In this document: one piece after another, positions 41,854 to 50,606 of the stretch
How the letters are laid out: every line of letters begins with the position of its first letter
Numbering within the stretch: the stretch's first letter is position 1
Source: Mycolicibacterium sp. S2-37
GTDB taxonomy: Bacteria; Actinomycetota; Actinomycetes; Mycobacteriales; Mycobacteriaceae
Assembly (NCBI RefSeq): GCF_017352375.1
Contig: NZ_JAFEVR010000008.1
Span: 372,001-436,000, forward strand
Reading direction: 5' to 3'
Length of the DNA stretch: 64,000 bases
Position numbers and translations under genes: made by a program
The notes under the pieces: model-generated
Seen by the model: only the letters and a program-made list of their open reading frames with translations
What the model was told of the DNA's origin: nothing
Database searches by the model: none

Positions 41854-43166
41854 TCGGGCTTGGTCGCTTCCGCTGCGGCTCGGGCGGCGCCGGGCAGCGC
41901 GGCCGCGATGCGGTCGAACGCCTCGTCGTCCAGTGCGGCCGAGACGAACCAGGCCTCGAACGCGCTGGGCGGCGGATAGACACCCGCCTCGAGCAGCGCG
42001 TGGAAGAACGCGGGGAAGCGCCACGTCTCGCTGGCGCGCGCCGTCGTGAAGTCGGTGACCGGTTCGGCGGAGAAGAACACCGACAGCATGTTGCCGCCGC
42101 GCTGCACGCGGTGGGTGACGCCGGCCTCGGTCAGGGCGTCGGTGAGCAACCGGTCGAGCCGGTCGGCGTTGGCGTCGAGTGCGGCGTACACCGCATCGTC
42201 GGCCGCGCGCAGGGTGGCCAGCCCGGCGGCCATCGCGACGGGGTTCCCCGACAGCGTGCCGGCCTGGTACACCGGCCCGAGCGGCGCCAGGCGCTCCATC
42301 ACCTCGACGCGACCCCCGAACGCGGCCGCGGGCAGACCGCCGCTCATCACCTTCCCGAAGGTGAACAGGTCACCGTCGACGGGATCGATGCCGTACCAGC
42401 CCGATCGGCTGACCCGGAAACCGGTCATCACCTCGTCGAGGATCAGCAGCGCGCCGTGGTCGGCGGTGATGCGGCGCAGCGCGGCGTTGAAGCCGGGCGC
42501 CGGCGGGACGGCGCCCATGTTGCCCGGGCTGGCCTCGGTGATGACGGCCGCGATCTCCTCGCCGAACTGCCCGAAGGTCTCCTCGACGGCGGCGAGGTTG
42601 TTGTAGGGCAGCACGATGGTGTCGGCCGCCGCGGCGCCGGTGACCCCTGGCGATGAGGGGAGGCCGAGGGTGGCGACGCCGGAGCCGGCGTCGGCGAGCA
42701 GCGCGTCGCTGTGGCCGTGGTAGCAGCCGGAGAATTTGACGATCTTCGGGCGGCCGGTGAAGCCGCGGGCCAGCCGGATCGCGCTCATGGTGGCTTCGGT
42801 GCCGGAGTTCACCATGCGCAGCCGCTCCACCGGGGCCACCCGGGTGATGATCTCGCGGGCGAGTTCGGATTCCGTCGGTGTCGGCGCACCGAAGGACAGC
42901 CCGTCGACCGCGACGCGCTGCACGGCTGCCACGACCGCCGGGTGCGCGTGGCCCAGGATCATCGGCCCCCACGACGACACCAGGTCCACGTAGCGGTTGC
43001 CGTCGGCGTCGGTCAGCCAGTAACCCTTGGCCGACGTGATGAAACGGGGTGTACCGCCGACGGAATTGAAGGCCCGGACGGGCGAGTTGACGCCGCCGGG
43101 GATCAGCGTGCACGCATCGGCGAACAGCCGCGCCGACTGTTCGGTCGCGGCGGCGTCAGAACCCAT
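41850..43166 (-). CDS. hemL: Glutamate-1-semialdehyde 2,1-aminomutase (HemL)
   Basis: A 438-residue PLP enzyme that makes 5-aminolevulinate from glutamate-1-semialdehyde in the C5 heme pathway. Motifs: [22 protein letters not shown] (about residues 118-139), [18 protein letters not shown], and the Schiff-base Lys in [20 protein letters not shown]. It heads the hemL-phosphatase-tlpA-ccdA-resB-ccsA-MinD operon. Confidence 0.96.
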   Translation of the reverse strand: MGSDAAATEQSARLFADACTLIPGGVNSPVRAFNSVGGTPRFITSAKGYWLTDADGNRYVDLVSSWGPMILGHAHPAVVAAVQRVAVDGLSFGAPTPTESELAREIITRVAPVERLRMVNSGTEATMSAIRLARGFTGRPKIVKFSGCYHGHSDALLADAGSGVATLGLPSSPGVTGAAAADTIVLPYNNLAAVEETFGQFGEEIAAVITEASPGNMGAVPPAPGFNAALRRITADHGALLILDEVMTGFRVSRSGWYGIDPVDGDLFTFGKVMSGGLPAAAFGGRVEVMERLAPLGPVYQAGTLSGNPVAMAAGLATLRAADDAVYAALDANADRLDRLLTDALTEAGVTHRVQRGGNMLSVFFSAEPVTDFTTARASETWRFPAFFHALLEAGVYPPPSAFEAWFVSAALDDEAFDRIAAALPGAARAAAEATKPE

Positions 43167-43173
43167 GCCAACC

Positions 43174-43201
43174 AGTGTCCCAGCCGCGTCCGACGCGTCA
43201 A
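43174..43201 (-). promoter_or_regulatory. Candidate promoter of the hemL operon
   Basis: On the minus strand TTGACG (43201-43196), 16 bases, then GACACT (43179-43174), 7 bases before the ATG. The -10 is weak (no initial T), but the spacing predicts a leaderless transcript. Confidence 0.35.
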
Positions 43202-43217
43202 CTACAGGGTGTAGTCG

Positions 43218-43709
43218 TCAGCTGCCCTCGGCCGTCCAGCTGAGAACCTCACCGGCTGCCTGGGTCATCACGGTGCCGGGCATCGCCCGCAGCCGGTACG
43301 GCGCCAGCCGCAGGGCGGCGAACTGTGGCGAGGTCGGGCCGTCGCTCCACTGCGGGATGATCCTCGGGTCGTAGCCGACCGGTTCCGGACCGGTGGCGAA
43401 CCTCTCCCACACTGCGGAGCGGGTCTCGTCGTCGGTGTACCACTCGACCAGACACTCCGCGCTGCAGGTGTCGTGGCTGGGGGCCCAGTAGTTGACCGAC
43501 ATGTACGGGTGAACCGCGAGGTGCGCCCGTTTGACCGGGCTGGGCACGGTGGCGATCCACCCGAAGAGGTCGCTGCCGTCCCACTCCCAGATCGGGTGCA
43601 GGACGCGCGAGCGGGGGCGGCCGTCGGAGTCGACGGTCGCGCAGGACGCCCACACGATCGAATGCGCCATGTCGACGAAGGCGGGCGCGACGCGTTGCAG
43701 GGTGCTCAC
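43218..43709 (-). CDS. Pyridoxamine 5'-phosphate oxidase-family protein
   Basis: A 163-residue split-barrel flavin-binding-type protein. WASCATVDSDGRPRSRVLHPIWEWDGSDLFGWIAT and RAHLAVHPYMSVNYWAP are the family core; the C-terminus ends in AMPGTVMTQAAGEVLSWTA. GTG start at 43709; TAAGGT lies 8 bases upstream, again near-leaderless. It differs from the PPOX protein at 17177 and is not its close copy. Substrate unknown. Confidence 0.85.
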   Translation of the reverse strand: MSTLQRVAPAFVDMAHSIVWASCATVDSDGRPRSRVLHPIWEWDGSDLFGWIATVPSPVKRAHLAVHPYMSVNYWAPSHDTCSAECLVEWYTDDETRSAVWERFATGPEPVGYDPRIIPQWSDGPTSPQFAALRLAPYRLRAMPGTVMTQAAGEVLSWTAEGS

Positions 43710-43739
43710 AGTGGAACACCTTAGGCCCGCCGGAATGGC

Positions 43740-44069
43740 TCAGCTCTGGGCTTGTGCCGCGCCGGAGTCGCTGTTCGACGACTCCTCGGCCCCTTCTCCC
43801 TCGCCCGCGCCCTCCCCGTCCTTACCGAACTTCGGGTCGCCGTTCTCGTCGACCCATTCGTTGACGGCGGTGCCCGCCACCGTGCCCCCGGTGCCGGGCA
43901 TGACGATCGTCGGGCGTTCCTCCTCGTACTCCTTGCGCATCTCCTTGGCGACCTCGCGATGCTTGTCGGTCACCTCGGGCTTCTCGGTGATCTTGGCATC
44001 GGGGTCGTCGGCGACGTTGGTCGACGCGTTGCGCTCAGCCCCGGACTGTTCTTGGTCGTCACTGCTCAT
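43740..44069 (-). CDS. Acidic hydrophilic protein of unknown function
   Basis: A 109-residue, highly charged protein with no hydrophobic segment. The N-terminal half is DDPDAKITEKPEVTDKHREV; a more ordered middle is PTIVMPGTGGTVAGTAVNEW, and the tail is Gly/Glu/Ser-rich. Probably intrinsically disordered and cytosolic. I do not recognise a family. It stands alone between the PPOX and TetR genes. Confidence 0.7.
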   Translation of the reverse strand: MSSDDQEQSGAERNASTNVADDPDAKITEKPEVTDKHREVAKEMRKEYEEERPTIVMPGTGGTVAGTAVNEWVDENGDPKFGKDGEGAGEGEGAEESSNSDSGAAQAQS

Positions 44070-44115
44070 GGCCTAACGACTGCCCGAAAGTGTGACCGAC
44101 GAAACAGAAGATCGG

Positions 44116-44718
44116 TTACGCCGGGACAGGTCTCAGTCCACTGGGCAGGCTCGGCAGGAAGTGTCTGCGCGCGAACTCGCGGATCTCGTCGGCGGTGTCG
44201 AGTGGGGACACGCTCGGCAGCAGCAGCACCATCGACGCGTAGCGCAGGATCGTGTCGGCCAGCTCGTTGACCACGCGAACCCCGATCCGTTCGGCGAAGC
44301 CGGCCGGGAAGATGATGCGCAACGCCTCGGCCATCCGTTCGACGGCGGCCGACCAGTGCTGATGCGCCAGGGCCAGCACGAAGCCCGGATCCTCGGCCAG
44401 CATCGCGTTGAGCACCCGGTGCTGCCGGAATGTCACGATCGAGAGCGTGAAGGCCTCGACGTAGTAGTTCTGCTGCGGTCCGGATGCGCTCAGCTCGCGC
44501 GCAATGTCGGCGAACAGTGCGGCGTTCTGCCGCTCCACCACCGCAGCGACCAGTTCGTCGCGGTTGGCGAAGCGGCGGTAGATCGTGGTGCGGCTGACCC
44601 CTGCGCGGCGCGCCACGTCGTCGAGCGCCACGCGGCGGAAGCCGTGCCGTTCGAACTCGACGACCGCGGCGTCGAGGATCCGCTCCGTCCCGGAGGTCCC
44701 CCGGTCAGCCGCGGGCAT
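44116..44718 (-). CDS. TetR-family regulator
   Basis: A 200-residue TetR repressor. The HTH is [43 protein letters not shown] (about residues 14-56); the rest is the helical ligand domain. Its start overlaps the end of the mpaB-type gene by 14 bases, so the two are co-transcribed and it probably controls its own operon through the inverted repeats at 45561-45591. Confidence 0.92.
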   Translation of the reverse strand: MPAADRGTSGTERILDAAVVEFERHGFRRVALDDVARRAGVSRTTIYRRFANRDELVAAVVERQNAALFADIARELSASGPQQNYYVEAFTLSIVTFRQHRVLNAMLAEDPGFVLALAHQHWSAAVERMAEALRIIFPAGFAERIGVRVVNELADTILRYASMVLLLPSVSPLDTADEIREFARRHFLPSLPSGLRPVPA

Positions 44719-45559
44719 AGCCCTGCTGGGCGAACGTGTTGTACCGCACCGTCATCGGCAGCCGGTCCCACAGCCAGTTCACCGGCCGGGACCGCCACAG
44801 CGCCGCGAACCGCTGGTAGCGCCGCTCCTGGCGGTCGGTCCACGGCAGGTTCAGCAGCCGCCGGGCCTGCGGCGGCAGCCCGCCGGTGGTGAGGAACGCC
44901 GCGAGCGGATTGAACGCCAGCGACACCACCCGCCACACCGCGGGATGAACACCCTTCGGGCACGGAAAGCCCTTCGTGACATAGCCGACGCCGTACTTCG
45001 CGGTCGGATGCGCGACGACGATGTGGTCGAGCATGCGCTGCCAGTAGGCCTCGAACTCCGCATAGGTCGCCGGCATGACGCGATCGCTCACCCCGTAGCG
45101 GCGGTACCAGGTCTTGGACTCGAGGTAGATCTGCTCCTTCTCCGCATCGGACAGTCGTTTGACGAATGTGTCGGCGAAGTAGAGCACCTGCTCGACGAAG
45201 GTTGCATGCGCCCAGAAGTAGGTCTCCGGATTCAGTGCGCTGTAACGAGCGCCGTCGGGCATGGTGCCCTTGATGTCGGTGTGGAAGTCGCGGACGTTGA
45301 CGCCCTCGTTCTGGTCGTCCGAACCGTAGACCGTCATGAAGATCGGCGGTAGCGAGCGCTTCACCCGCGCGGCGGTGTCGTCGAAGAACACCGAGTGGTC
45401 GAGCACGCCCTGGCCGAGTTCGGCGAGCATGTTCTGCAGCACCGCCGGTCGCGGGCCGATCAGATACATCCGGTTGTCGCCGAAGTACCGCCACACCAGG
45501 GACTGCGGTCCCAGCGGGAGCGCGTCGAGCTCGGTGTTGTTCTCCGCGAGTTCGGTCAT
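44705..45559 (-). CDS. MpaB/Lcp-like oxygenase (DUF2236)
   Basis: A 284-residue DUF2236 protein. Family features: [25 protein letters not shown] with the conserved Arg/Gly-Asp, [15 protein letters not shown], the heme-ligand-type His in [19 protein letters not shown] (about residues 115-133), and WYRRYGV. Members include the latex-clearing oxygenase Lcp and MpaB; they bind heme b and cleave isoprenoid or lipid double bonds. ATG 45559 with a -10-like AACACT six bases upstream. Confidence 0.88.
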   Translation of the reverse strand: MTELAENNTELDALPLGPQSLVWRYFGDNRMYLIGPRPAVLQNMLAELGQGVLDHSVFFDDTAARVKRSLPPIFMTVYGSDDQNEGVNVRDFHTDIKGTMPDGARYSALNPETYFWAHATFVEQVLYFADTFVKRLSDAEKEQIYLESKTWYRRYGVSDRVMPATYAEFEAYWQRMLDHIVVAHPTAKYGVGYVTKGFPCPKGVHPAVWRVVSLAFNPLAAFLTTGGLPPQARRLLNLPWTDRQERRYQRFAALWRSRPVNWLWDRLPMTVRYNTFAQQGYARG

Positions 45560-45560
45560 G

Positions 45561-45591
45561 GGAACAGTGTTACAGAATCCGTACTTTGTAC
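45561..45591. promoter_or_regulatory. Candidate TetR operator(s) at the mpaB promoter
   Basis: GGAACA-G-TGTTAC (45561-45573) is an inverted repeat with one mismatch per arm and overlaps the predicted -10. Next to it GTACTTTGTAC (45581-45591) is a perfect 4-bp repeat around TTT, and TACA...TGTA spans 45571-45590. Either could bind the downstream TetR protein. Confidence 0.45.
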
Positions 45592-45610
45592 CGAAGGCTT
45601 GTGACCAGCC

Positions 45611-46357
45611 TCACCAGGTGAGCGGATCGAGCCGCAGGTAGAACTGCAGCCGCTGCTCGTCGACCGGCCACGGATACCGGCGGGCGAGCTCGGTACGGGC
45701 CGGAAATCGGGGAAACGTCTGGCGGGTGTTGTCCAGCAACAGCGCCAGATCGGCGTGCCTGTCGGCCACACCCAGTCTGCCGAGGTCGACGAAACCGCTC
45801 ACCGAGGCGTCGCTGACCAGGATGTTGGGCAGGCACAGGTCGCCGTGACACACCACGAGGTCGTCGAGTTCCTGCGTCCTGCGGACCGCGGCGTCGCGCG
45901 TGACCCGCTGCAGCAACGCCGCTGCGGGCACGGCACGGTCCTCGTCGGCCAGGAAGTCGCGGTGGACCGCGTCCCGGCCCACCACCGCGCGTGCCAGCGC
46001 CAGCATCGTTTCGAGATCCCGCCGATACGGGCAATCGTCGACCGGGATCTCGTGCAGTGACCGGACAGCGTCGACGATGGACGGCCATGCGGCGGCCACG
46101 GCCGCCTCACTCAGCCGGTCCGCCGGGACGCCGGGAACGGCACCGAGGATCAGTTCCGCCTCGACATCGTTACGGTTCCAGTCCAGCACGACGGGTCCGG
46201 GGACCCCGTGCGCCGCCGCCCAGACGATCCGGTCGCGTTCGTCGGCGAGCGACTCCCAGTCCGTGATGTCGACGGCCTTGCGGAACGTGGTCCCGTCCGC
46301 GCTGCGGAACACCCGCGCACCGGATTCACCGGAGGTGACGGGCTGCCAGTCATCCAC
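45611..46357 (-). CDS. Aminoglycoside O-phosphotransferase, APH(3'')-like
   Basis: A 248-residue kinase-fold protein. The catalytic loop LVVCHGDLCLPNILVSDASVSGFVDLGRLGVADRHADLALLL holds the Asp of HGD, the metal Asn, and the DFG-equivalent Asp in FVDLGRLG. The ending QFYLRLDPLTW is typical of APH(3'') streptomycin kinases; M. fortuitum has a chromosomal aph(3'')-Ic. It is somewhat shorter than the usual 265-275. Its start overlaps the upstream small membrane gene by 8 bases, making it the last gene of the heme-linked operon. Activity on streptomycin is not proven. Confidence 0.87.
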   Translation of the reverse strand: MDDWQPVTSGESGARVFRSADGTTFRKAVDITDWESLADERDRIVWAAAHGVPGPVVLDWNRNDVEAELILGAVPGVPADRLSEAAVAAAWPSIVDAVRSLHEIPVDDCPYRRDLETMLALARAVVGRDAVHRDFLADEDRAVPAAALLQRVTRDAAVRRTQELDDLVVCHGDLCLPNILVSDASVSGFVDLGRLGVADRHADLALLLDNTRQTFPRFPARTELARRYPWPVDEQRLQFYLRLDPLTW

Positions 46358-46580
46358 GTCGCATGCGGGCGACGCCGACGACGCCCAGCACGCCGGCGCA
46401 CGCGGCCAGCAGCAGGGCCAGCACGACCAGCGGGGCGGAGTACATCACGACCGGGGTCTCGGGTTGACCGGGCAGGATCGGCGGCGCGACGGACGGGCGG
46501 CTGGCCGCCAGCCACGCCACGACACAACCCGCGCCCGCCGCCACGGCGAGGATCAACTCGACCATCGCGCGTGACCTCAT
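46350..46580 (-). CDS. 76-residue two-helix membrane protein
   Basis: Two hydrophobic segments (about residues 7-25 and 45-68) flank a Pro-rich loop (RPSVAPPILPGQPETPVVM), with a basic C-terminus (ARMRRG). ATG at 46580 overlaps the previous stop as ATGA; a longer frame to 46643 is shadow. Function unknown; co-transcribed with its neighbours. Confidence 0.75.
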   Translation of the reverse strand: MRSRAMVELILAVAAGAGCVVAWLAASRPSVAPPILPGQPETPVVMYSAPLVVLALLLAACAGVLGVVGVARMRRG

Positions 46581-47044
46581 GAGACACGCTCCTCGACCAT
46601 TCGCTCCAGGTGTTCGCGCAGCGTGCCGTGCCGGCGTGCCCACGCCTGGGCGGTGCGCTTACCCGTCAGCGCGAGGCCGATCCCCTTGCGGCCCCGCGGC
46701 ACTCCGGTCAGTTCGCCGAGTGCGCGCGCCGACTCCCACTTCTGCACCTCCGAGCCGCCCGCCGGCGGGAAGACCTTGACGATCTCGGCGACTTTGATGA
46801 TCTCGGCGCCCTGCCGCAGCGTCAGCGTCGTCAACTCCACCGAGGTGTGGATGCGGGCAGCCTTGACCTGGACGGCGAGGAAACCGGAGACCAGCACCAG
46901 GAACAGCCCCGGCACCAGCGGTTGCATGCCGTAACCGGCCGAGATCTGAATCGCCAGCATCGCGCCCGCCGCAGCCGGACCGGCCAGCAGCCAGGCCCAA
47001 CTCGCACCCGGCTCGTAGAACAGCCGCTCGTCGGGCGCCGTCAC
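46577..47044 (-). CDS. DUF3093-like membrane protein
   Basis: A 155-residue protein: RLFYEPGASWAWLLAGPAAAGAMLAIQI and a second helix (about residues 42-58), then a soluble domain (ELTTLTLRQGAEIIKVAEIVKVFP, RKGIGLALTGKRTAQAWARR) resembling a PH-like fold. GTG at 47044 overlaps the previous stop as GTGA. The soluble part may bind a partner; nothing more can be said. Confidence 0.78.
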   Translation of the reverse strand: MTAPDERLFYEPGASWAWLLAGPAAAGAMLAIQISAGYGMQPLVPGLFLVLVSGFLAVQVKAARIHTSVELTTLTLRQGAEIIKVAEIVKVFPPAGGSEVQKWESARALGELTGVPRGRKGIGLALTGKRTAQAWARRHGTLREHLERMVEERVS

Positions 47045-47487
47045 GCCGGCTCCTTCCGATCGAACCAGTCGGCCGCCCCGCGTCGGGTGAGCAGGATGGT
47101 GCCTGCGGCGATCGGAACCAGCGACAGCAGGGTGATCGGCTGCGCGACCCCACCGCCGGTGGCCAGCAGCACCAGCACCAGGGCGATCGCCAGTGCCAGC
47201 CCGACCGTCGCCCGGCGGAAGTTCGGATCGCCGCGCCGGGCCCTGCCGGCCACGAAGGCCAGCGCGCCCCCGGCGAGCACCGACCCGATGCCCATCCCGC
47301 GGTACACCGTGAGGTAGTCGCGGACCTGTTCGTTGCTGACCTCCGAACCGATCGCCGACCGGGCCGTCTCGTAGGCCACCGTCGCGGCCAGCAGACCGCC
47401 GAGAAGCAGCAGGACCGCACCGGAGACCAGGAGCCAGAACGCGATGTCGACGACGCGCGGTCGCGACGGGGTGGGCGAAGCGCTCAT
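47041..47487 (-). CDS. Four-helix membrane protein, paralogue of the next upstream gene
   Basis: A 148-residue protein with four hydrophobic segments. The N-terminus RVVDIAFWLLVSGAVLLLLGG and C-terminus GTILLTRRGAADWFDRK align in layout with the 144-residue protein at 47508 (DTGFWLWVVALPLL; FLLHRKDADAFFTR), suggesting a tandem duplication. Function unknown. Confidence 0.78.
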   Translation of the reverse strand: MSASPTPSRPRVVDIAFWLLVSGAVLLLLGGLLAATVAYETARSAIGSEVSNEQVRDYLTVYRGMGIGSVLAGGALAFVAGRARRGDPNFRRATVGLALAIALVLVLLATGGGVAQPITLLSLVPIAAGTILLTRRGAADWFDRKEPA

Positions 47488-47507
47488 GGTCGGGCCAGCC
47501 TAGCGTC

Positions 47508-47942
47508 TCACCGCGTGAAGAAGGCGTCGGCATCCTTGCGGTGCAGCAGGAACAGACCGCCGGCGATCAGCACCGAACCCAGGATCGCGGCGACGGCGTA
47601 GCCGAACGCCGTCACGGCCGAATCCCGTTCCACGGTGAACAGATTGGTCACCGTGTAGACGATCGAACCGAAGCCGCCGGCGCTGAGCACCGTGCGCGAC
47701 CAGCGGTAGCCCTGCCGCATCAGCAGCAGGAACGTGACGACGATGGCGCAGACGACGACCAGCATCATGATCGACATCCCGCGCAGGAACACCGACGAGC
47801 CACCGACGGGCGAGGTCAGGTTGTCGATCAGATAGCCGGCCGCCAGCAGCGGCAGCGCCACGACCCAGAGCCAGAACCCGGTGTCGACATCGGGGGGCCG
47901 TGCGGGAGACGGCTCGACCGGGCGAGTGGACGGTGAGGTCAT
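47508..47942 (-). CDS. Four-helix membrane protein
   Basis: A 144-residue protein with four hydrophobic segments after a short Pro-rich N-terminus. Its start overlaps the hemB stop (4 bases), placing it in the heme operon, and small membrane proteins follow hemB in M. tuberculosis as well. Paralogue at 47041. Function unknown. Confidence 0.78.
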   Translation of the reverse strand: MTSPSTRPVEPSPARPPDVDTGFWLWVVALPLLAAGYLIDNLTSPVGGSSVFLRGMSIMMLVVVCAIVVTFLLLMRQGYRWSRTVLSAGGFGSIVYTVTNLFTVERDSAVTAFGYAVAAILGSVLIAGGLFLLHRKDADAFFTR

Positions 47943-48910
47943 GCCAGCCAGCCGGCCACCTCGGCGGCCCAGTAGGACAGGACGATGTCGGCGCCCGCAC
48001 GGCGGATGCCGGTCAGCGTCTCCAGGGCGACGGTCGGCAGGTCGATCCAGCCGTTGGCGGCGGCCGCGCTGATCATCGAGTACTCGCCGGACACCTGATA
48101 GGCGGCCACCGGCACATCGGAGATCTCCGCCGCTGCCCGTACGACGTCGAGGTAGCTCATCGCCGGTTTGACCATCACGATGTCCGCACCTTCGGCCAGG
48201 TCGAGCCGCACCTCGTGCATCGCCTCACGGGCATTGCCGGGCTCCTGCTGGTAGGTGCGCCGGTCGCCCTGCAGGCTGGAGTCGACCGCGTCGCGGAACG
48301 GGCCGTAGAACCCGGATGCGAACTTCGCCGCGTAGGCCAGGATCGCCGTGTCGGTGTGCCCCGCCGCGTCCAGCCCGTCACGGATGGCGGCCACCTGACC
48401 GTCCATCATGCCGCTGGGACTCACCACGTGCGCGCCCGAATTCGCTTGTGCGACAGCGAGTTCGACGTAGCGACGATTGGTCTGGTCGTTGTCGACCCGC
48501 CCGGCGGCGTCGACGATCCCGCAGTGCCCGTGGTCGGTGAACTCATCCAGGCAGGTATCGGCCATCAGCACGGTGGCATCTCCGAGGTCGGCGGCCAGAT
48601 CGCGCAGCGCGACGTTGAGGATGCCGTCGTCGGCGATGCCGATGGCCCCGGTCGGATCCTTGTCCTCGCTGCGGGGCACGCCGAACAGCATCAGCCCGCC
48701 CACGCCCGCTGTGACGGCGTCGGCGGCCGCGCGGCGCAGTGAATCGCGCGTGTGCTGCTGCACGCCGGGCATCGAGGAGATCGCCCGCGGAGCGTCGATA
48801 CCGTCGGCGACGAACATCGGCAACACCAGATGCCGCGGCTCGAGCGATGTCTGGGCGACCAGCCGCCGCATGGCGCGTGTGGAACGCAGCCGCCGCGGCC
48901 GGTGCCTCAT
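47939..48910 (-). CDS. hemB: Delta-aminolevulinic acid dehydratase (porphobilinogen synthase, HemB)
   Basis: A 323-residue enzyme that condenses two 5-aminolevulinates. RPRRLRSTRAMRRLVAQTSLEPRHLVLPMFV is the conserved N-terminus, ADTCLDEFTDHGHCGIVD the metal/active loop, and the two catalytic Lys are in AYAAKFASGFYGPFRDA and IVMVKPAMSYLD. ATG at 48910 fits the family start; the frame further upstream is shadow of hemD. Gap to hemD is 19 bases. Confidence 0.96.
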   Translation of the reverse strand: MRHRPRRLRSTRAMRRLVAQTSLEPRHLVLPMFVADGIDAPRAISSMPGVQQHTRDSLRRAAADAVTAGVGGLMLFGVPRSEDKDPTGAIGIADDGILNVALRDLAADLGDATVLMADTCLDEFTDHGHCGIVDAAGRVDNDQTNRRYVELAVAQANSGAHVVSPSGMMDGQVAAIRDGLDAAGHTDTAILAYAAKFASGFYGPFRDAVDSSLQGDRRTYQQEPGNAREAMHEVRLDLAEGADIVMVKPAMSYLDVVRAAAEISDVPVAAYQVSGEYSMISAAAANGWIDLPTVALETLTGIRRAGADIVLSYWAAEVAGWLA

Positions 48911-48929
48911 GGACGACAAGGCACAGACC

Positions 48930-50582
48930 TCAGCGCCGGCGGCTCTTCTTGCGCGGCGGGGGCAGTGCACCCTCGGCCCGCAGCCGCGCGGCGTGCTCTG
49001 CCAGCGCCTCGACGAGCGGGCCGACGGCCGCCACCTCGGGCTGGACGTCGACACGCAGCCCGAACTCCGCTGCGGTCTCTGCGGTCTTGGGACCGATGCA
49101 GGCGACGATCGTGCGGGCGTGCGGCTTACCTGCGATGCCGACGAGGTTGCGCACCGTCGAGCTGGAGGTGAAGCAGACCGCGTCGAAGCCGCCGGTCTTG
49201 ATCATCTCCCGGGTCGACGCGGCAGGCGGCGCGGCCCGCACGGTCCGGTAGGCGGTGACGTCCTCGATCTCCCAGCCGCGTTCGCGCAGACCTTCGGCCA
49301 GCGTCTCGGTGGCGATGTCGGCACGGGGCAGCAGCACCCGGTTGACCGGATCGAAGATGTCGTCATAGGGCGGGAACTCGTCGAGCAGGCCCAGGGAGGA
49401 CTGCTCACCGGTCGGCACCAGCTCCGGGTTGATCCCGAATGCGCGGACGCGCTCGGCGGTGGCCTGGCCCACGCACGCGATCTTCACTCCGGCGAACGCA
49501 CGCGCGTCGAGACCGAACTCGTTGAACTTCTCCCACACCGCACGCACCGCGTTGGTCGAGGTGAAGACGACCCACTGGAAGCGGCCGTCGACCAGCCCCT
49601 TGACTGCACGCTCCATCTGCGCGGGGCTGCGCGGCGGTTCGACGGCGATGGTCGGTACCTCGATGGGCAGCGCCCCGTGACCGACCAGCTTGTCGCTCAT
49701 CTCCCCGGCCTGGTCCTTGGTGCGCGGCACCAGCACGGTCCAGCCGTACAGCGCCCGGCTCTCCCACCAGTTCAGCTTGGCGCGGTTGGCGACGGTCCTG
49801 CCGACGGTCACGACCAGCGGACCGGTCAGCGGGCTCGCGGGAGCGCCGGTCGGCTCGGGGCTGATCAGCACGGCCTTGTCGACCAGGCCGCCCAGCGTCG
49901 ACTCCACCGAACGCTGCTGGCACGTGGTGCCCTGTGCGGTCACCACCGCGGGGGTGGAGTCGGCCAGGCCGTACTCGATCAGGGTGCGGGCCGCATCGGG
50001 CAGGTGCGAGGCCGTCGCGTGCAGGATCAGCGGACCTGGCGCCGCAGCGATCGCCGCCCAGTCGACGTCGCCGCGCACATCGGCGACGGTGTGGGTGGAG
50101 CCGAGCGGCAGCCCGGCGTAGGTCGGCACCGCGGTGGTGTCCGGCAGGCCCGGCACGATCTCGAAATTCGCGTGGCTCCTGGCCAGCGCGTTGATCTCGG
50201 CGATCACCGAGTCGACCGACAGGGGGTCACCGGCGATCAGGCGGACCACGTCGACGCCGTGCTTGGCCTCGCCGGCCAGCGTCTTGGCCACCTCGGCCGG
50301 ATCACCCAGGGCGGGCCGGACGTCCGGTCCACCGGGGATCGTCGCGGACGGGTCACCGTCGGCCGCCTCGGCCGGCTCCGGCCCCGACGGCGGCGGGAGG
50401 TGCGCACCGACCAGGGCGAGCACGGCTTCGGGGACGTCGGGGTCGGTGAAGACCAGCGCGGCGTTGGCGAGCACGCTGTGCGCCCGTGTGGTGAGCAGAC
50501 CCGGATCACCCGGGCCTGACCCCACGAACGTGATGCGGCCCGGCTTCATCTTGCGTCCGCGCCCGCTCTCCTGCCGAGTCAT
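48930..50582 (-). CDS. hemD: Fused uroporphyrinogen-III methyltransferase-like / uroporphyrinogen-III synthase (HemD)
   Basis: A 550-residue two-domain protein like Rv0511. The N-terminal half is a tetrapyrrole-methylase fold (ITFVGSGPGDPGLLTTRA, DVVRLIAGDP, VPGLPDTTAVPTYAGLPL, GPLVVTVGRTV). The C-terminal half is HemD (VLVPRTKDQAGEMSDKL, VVFTSTNAVRAVWEKF, DAVCFTSSSTVRNLV, VACIGPKTAETA). It cyclises hydroxymethylbilane and may feed siroheme/B12 branches. Whether the methylase half is active is open, since the SUMT GG-rich loop is altered. Basic tail PPPRKKSRRR. Confidence 0.94.
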   Translation of the reverse strand: MTRQESGRGRKMKPGRITFVGSGPGDPGLLTTRAHSVLANAALVFTDPDVPEAVLALVGAHLPPPSGPEPAEAADGDPSATIPGGPDVRPALGDPAEVAKTLAGEAKHGVDVVRLIAGDPLSVDSVIAEINALARSHANFEIVPGLPDTTAVPTYAGLPLGSTHTVADVRGDVDWAAIAAAPGPLILHATASHLPDAARTLIEYGLADSTPAVVTAQGTTCQQRSVESTLGGLVDKAVLISPEPTGAPASPLTGPLVVTVGRTVANRAKLNWWESRALYGWTVLVPRTKDQAGEMSDKLVGHGALPIEVPTIAVEPPRSPAQMERAVKGLVDGRFQWVVFTSTNAVRAVWEKFNEFGLDARAFAGVKIACVGQATAERVRAFGINPELVPTGEQSSLGLLDEFPPYDDIFDPVNRVLLPRADIATETLAEGLRERGWEIEDVTAYRTVRAAPPAASTREMIKTGGFDAVCFTSSSTVRNLVGIAGKPHARTIVACIGPKTAETAAEFGLRVDVQPEVAAVGPLVEALAEHAARLRAEGALPPPRKKSRRR

Positions 50583-50606
50583 CTGTCGCTCACTCCCGCT
50601 CTACAG

